From Maribacter vaceletii (GTDB taxonomy: Bacteria; Bacteroidota; Bacteroidia; Flavobacteriales; Flavobacteriaceae): a DNA stretch of 64,000 bases. A program made the translations under genes and the position numbers. Location: NCBI RefSeq assembly GCF_003634105.1, contig NZ_RBIQ01000007.1, forward strand, positions 930,001 through 994,000, in the 5' to 3' direction. Below are positions 61,067 through 64,000 of the stretch, piece by piece (positions within the stretch are counted from its first letter, which is position 1; every line of letters starts with the position of its first letter). Under the pieces are notes generated by a model that searched no databases, had not been told where the DNA came from, and worked only from the letters and a program-made list of their open reading frames with translations.

Positions 61067-61454
61067 TGCTAACAGGTTGTTTACTAAAACCTCCTTTACC
61101 TTTCATAGTACAAGAAGCGTTAAAAGTTGCACCTGGCTCTACTGCTAATTTAGACACAGAAACAGTACCTTCTATTACTGCAGAGGCTTTTAAAGAAAGT
61201 AAATCGGATACTAAAAGTTCTCCATTAAAATTACCTTCTATATCTGCATTTACACATTCTACTTTTCCGTGGATATACCCACCTTTACCAATAACAACTT
61301 TACCAGAAGTGGTAACATTACCATCTAACTTACCATCTATCCTAAAATCTGCTTCCGATATTATATCTCCTTTTATTTTAGTGTTCTTTTCAATTCTGTT
61401 AGGCTGTCCTCCTACTTCGTTCATAGTTCTAGGTTTTTGTTTATCTGAAAACAT
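61035..61454 (-). CDS. Bactofilin-family cytoskeletal protein
   Basis: A 139-residue bactofilin with the central beta-helix repeat region (KGDIISEADFRIDGKLDGNVTTSGKVVIGKGGYIHGKVECVNADIEGNFNGELLVSDLLSLKASAVIEGTVS) and short disordered ends. Bactofilins polymerise without nucleotide at the membrane and scaffold envelope processes. It starts 4 nt after the SprE/PorW-like gene ends and overlaps atpZ, linking gliding, cytoskeleton and ATP synthase genes in one row. Confidence 0.9.
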   Translation of the reverse strand: MFSDKQKPRTMNEVGGQPNRIEKNTKIKGDIISEADFRIDGKLDGNVTTSGKVVIGKGGYIHGKVECVNADIEGNFNGELLVSDLLSLKASAVIEGTVSVSKLAVEPGATFNASCTMKGKGGFSKQPVSNANNGAAKAS

Positions 61455-61458
61455 TAAT

Positions 61459-64000
61459 TTAGGGTTTTGGGGTTAAAAGAGACTTTTTATAATCTGTTAA
61501 ATTCTTATGTACTTGTGTTACTTTATAGTTAGAAGATAAAATTACAAAATTCTCATTAGTAACTTTATAGTCCTTATTATTTTTTAGTAGCTCTGCATAA
61601 CCTAAAGCAAATTCTTTAGATTTAAAACCATGCACTACTACAAACTGGTCTTCTAAGTTATAAATATCTTTAGAAATTACATTCTTATAACGTAAATCTT
61701 TTATAGATTTTTCCAAAAGTTCTTTTAAAACTAGGGCTGCATCGTTATTATTTCTTTTAAAAGGGAATACTACTTTCCAGTTTCCTGTTCCTGTAGCGCC
61801 TGTTTCTGAAGAGAATTCTTTTTCTTCTAACTTAGGTAAATGCTCTGCAATCATTTGCTCTGCCTTTTTTCCTTCAGGGTTATTAGGATAGGTAAGAGCA
61901 ACATAATTTAAGGCTTCTTTAAAATTTACAAAACCTTGTAGTCTTCCAATAGCATTTGCTTTAAGCATTTCAAACTTTGGAACTATAGGATCTCCTGTAA
62001 ACTTGCTAATATTTTCTTCTGCTCCTGTTATTACTTGTAAAAACTCTTGGTTTTGGTATTTTTTATACAATGCTGCATAGCGCACATCTGGGCTGTCTAA
62101 ACTACCCTCCAATACTGCTTCTGGATTTAATAATATTTCTGCGTAACGAGAATCTCCATGATTGCTTATAATATTCTGTTTCATAGATTCTGCTAAAGAG
62201 CTACCTTCTTCTTCGTAAATCTTATACAAATTATATTTAGATGGTAATATTAATCTTTCTTCTGGATTAGATTTTAACACGCCCTCTAGTTTACCCGCAG
62301 CTAAAAGGTTTTCTTTAAATTTCTCTTTATAGATTAACCCTAATTGGTAGTTAGCAAAATTTCTTCCTGTTTTAAGACTATCTATTACAGAAACATCTGT
62401 TGGAATTTGTTTCATATAAAAATCTACCGAAAACTTTTCTTCTTCTGTTGGGTCTAAAGACGCGCTATTATTATTAGTAACAATATCCCCAGAATTGTCT
62501 TCTATAACTGTTGTGTTTTTATTACTCCAACGCCAATTATCTTCTAGTTTTCTTGTTCCCCATTTATTCTTAAAATCGTTCTTACCGTATCCTAAGCTAG
62601 TAATATTGTAAAAATAGAAATTGCCTTTATTTTCCTTACCTCCTTTACTTTCGCTAAAGGCTGCAAAACCATCTGTTAATTTTTGTTTTGCCTTTTTTTC
62701 TTCTTCTTCTTTGGCTTTCTTTAATTCTTCAATATAGTTACCATAATATGTTATTTGTTTGTCTTTAGGCATATCATAAACCGTAATAACACTATCTGCA
62801 TAATGTACAACGTCTTCATATTTTATAACATCTTCTAAATTGTCTAACTTCTTTTTAGTTGCTCTATATTTTTTTGTATTCTCTGCTAGATTAGTAAGTA
62901 CACTATCATAATAAGCACCAGCATTTTTATAGGAATTCTGGTCAAAATTATACTCTGCCAAGTTCTCATAATTTAAAGCATTAAGCTTTGGAGTATTTTG
63001 TGTTTTTCTTAGCGATTTATTAAAATATACAATTGCCAAACTATCGGATTCTGTTGCTAAGTAATATTCTGCTTTTTGACGATAAATTTTATCTAAAAAA
63101 GGTCTGTTTTCTCTATTCTCCTCTAACTTTGTAAGGTATTTTAAAAGTTCTTCTTCATTTTCTCCTGTTAATTCTATATTCTGAATTTTTTGAAGATGTG
63201 CATTTATCATATACACTCTTGGAGATTTTCTGTTTAAATCTATAATCTTATCAAAAGCATAGTTTGCACTGTCTTTATGACCTAGCTGATTGTATAATTG
63301 CCCTATAATATAGTAGTAACGTCCTTTTTCAGGGTTCTTTTTAGTATAGTGCGATGCTATTTTTAATTGCTGAATTGCAGTATCTGGTGCATTTAAGTTA
63401 ATATACGCTTGTGCCAACATAGCACGAGCATCTGCATATTCTTGGTCTTTTAACTTATCATACTTCATTAAGTTTTTTAAGTTCTTAACCGCCAAATCAT
63501 CATTTTCTAAACGAATATTTACTTTTTCTCTCCAAATACGAGCTTCACTAAGTTTGTCACTAGCTGGGTATTTTCTAAGTATGTAATTAAAAGCTTCTAG
63601 TGCAGGAATATAGCGCTCATCAAAATACCTTGCTTTTCCTAAAAGTAGAAAAGCCTCATCTGTTTGTGGATTACGCTCTACATTTTTAATATCCATACTA
63701 TGTTTTTGTATGGCTTTTGTAGCTTTTTCTTCGGCAATAATAAAATTTGGATTATTATCTTCGGAGTCTAATTTTATTTCTCCACTTACCTCCATACGCT
63801 CAATTGGTAGTATTTCCCAATAATCGTCTTGGTAATTAGTGTTTAAAGTTTCTCTACCTTCCTCAAAAGCAATATTGCCATTGTATAGGGTATTATACTT
63901 AGTATTTAAGGCATGCCAATTTCTATTTAAAAAGGCATCTTTTTTAGTAGAACAAGAGTTAAACCCTAGTCCAATTAAAATTGTGGTAACTATAAATTTG
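61459..64000 (-). CDS. SprE/PorW-type TPR lipoprotein of gliding and type IX secretion (5' end outside window)
   Basis: At least 847 residues. The in-frame reading extends upstream of the Met at 63795 to the window edge, where KFIVTTILIGLGFNSCSTKKD is the tail of a lipoprotein signal peptide, so only the first few residues are missing. TPR-like units run through most of the first half, followed by a Lys/Glu-rich linker (about 420-440), a middle region (FYFYNITSLGYGKNDFKNKWG, GTRKLEDNWRWSNKN) and a C-terminal beta-rich, SPOR-like tail. This is the architecture of SprE in Flavobacterium and PorW in Porphyromonas, needed for T9SS and gliding. Confidence 0.85.
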   Translation of the reverse strand, partial: KFIVTTILIGLGFNSCSTKKDAFLNRNWHALNTKYNTLYNGNIAFEEGRETLNTNYQDDYWEILPIERMEVSGEIKLDSEDNNPNFIIAEEKATKAIQKHSMDIKNVERNPQTDEAFLLLGKARYFDERYIPALEAFNYILRKYPASDKLSEARIWREKVNIRLENDDLAVKNLKNLMKYDKLKDQEYADARAMLAQAYINLNAPDTAIQQLKIASHYTKKNPEKGRYYYIIGQLYNQLGHKDSANYAFDKIIDLNRKSPRVYMINAHLQKIQNIELTGENEEELLKYLTKLEENRENRPFLDKIYRQKAEYYLATESDSLAIVYFNKSLRKTQNTPKLNALNYENLAEYNFDQNSYKNAGAYYDSVLTNLAENTKKYRATKKKLDNLEDVIKYEDVVHYADSVITVYDMPKDKQITYYGNYIEELKKAKEEEEKKAKQKLTDGFAAFSESKGGKENKGNFYFYNITSLGYGKNDFKNKWGTRKLEDNWRWSNKNTTVIEDNSGDIVTNNNSASLDPTEEEKFSVDFYMKQIPTDVSVIDSLKTGRNFANYQLGLIYKEKFKENLLAAGKLEGVLKSNPEERLILPSKYNLYKIYEEEGSSLAESMKQNIISNHGDSRYAEILLNPEAVLEGSLDSPDVRYAALYKKYQNQEFLQVITGAEENISKFTGDPIVPKFEMLKANAIGRLQGFVNFKEALNYVALTYPNNPEGKKAEQMIAEHLPKLEEKEFSSETGATGTGNWKVVFPFKRNNNDAALVLKELLEKSIKDLRYKNVISKDIYNLEDQFVVVHGFKSKEFALGYAELLKNNKDYKVTNENFVILSSNYKVTQVHKNLTDYKKSLLTPKP

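Noticed and set aside
1-64000. tRNA, rRNA, CRISPR array, prophage or integrase
   Set aside because: No cloverleaf-type sequence, regular spacer-repeat array or phage/integrase motifs were seen on either strand.

Overview
The window is AT-rich DNA from a member of the Bacteroidota, almost certainly a marine-type flavobacterium (Flavobacteriaceae). The evidence is a GldH lipoprotein and a SprE/PorW-type TPR lipoprotein (gliding motility and type IX secretion), a RicT/PSP1 gene next to gldH, HU-CCDC81/SPOR and MG2/TonB-plug proteins, a fused CrtY lycopene cyclase with CrtZ (a zeaxanthin route), F1Fo ATP synthase genes without atpD/atpC beside them, and promoters of the Bacteroidota type (TTG, about 20 nt, TAnnTTTG). 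Almost everything is chromosomal housekeeping. I see no phage, integrase, rRNA, tRNA or CRISPR array.

Layout. 1-4120 (minus): suf Fe-S assembly operon (sufA-like, sufB, a metallo-beta-lactamase-fold lipoprotein, sufC, partial sufD). 4289-9567: thiL, a small zinc-ribbon protein, a branched-chain amino acid carrier, MiaE, an aminopeptidase P and a glycine-rich small membrane protein. 9752-13976 (plus): exported Asp-box propeller protein, cupin and ThuA-like protein. 14179-16015 (minus): RimK and an AstE/AspA-like deacylase. 16269-19730 (plus): succinate dehydrogenase sdhCAB. 19843-24230 (plus): a CarH-like MerR/B12 regulator followed by crtI-crtB-crtZ-crtY. 24261-27596: aminotransferase, an overlooked 35-codon ORF, and scoA/scoB split by a four-helix-bundle cassette. 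27827-32939 (minus): PBP1A, GldH, RicT, TrhO. 33304-36960 (plus): recA, a lipoprotein, an ECF sigma factor and its membrane-bound partner with a C-terminal barrel. 37012-40104 (minus): SRPBCC, YciI-like, a frameshifted membrane protein, a Crp/Fnr regulator and PlsC. 40192-47694: trpS, an MG2/plug protein lying between two copies of the trpS 3' end, FKBP, DprA, HU-SPOR, thioesterase. 47717-55222 (minus): hydrolase-OsmC fusion, then a cell-envelope block (EnvC-like, DUF4292, TPR, nucleotidyltransferase, dut, flippase). 55329-64000 (minus): ATP synthase atpBEFHAG with AtpZ and a small membrane protein, then bactofilin and a partial SprE/PorW gene.

The most interesting signals are non-coding or structural. 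(1) A 17-bp perfect inverted repeat overlaps the crtI promoter and start codon, beside a regulator that keeps the W-x9-EH and E-x-H-x-x-G residues of adenosylcobalamin light sensors. (2) A degraded second copy of the trpS 3' end follows the MG2/plug gene. (3) 21-bp inverted repeats border the four-helix-bundle gene inside scoAB. (4) Two families of dispersed intergenic repeats occur. (5) There is a small ORF with its own promoter and terminator, and an orphan terminator suggesting a small transcript opposite recA. All coordinates and motif matches were read by eye; no alignment, search or folding was run.
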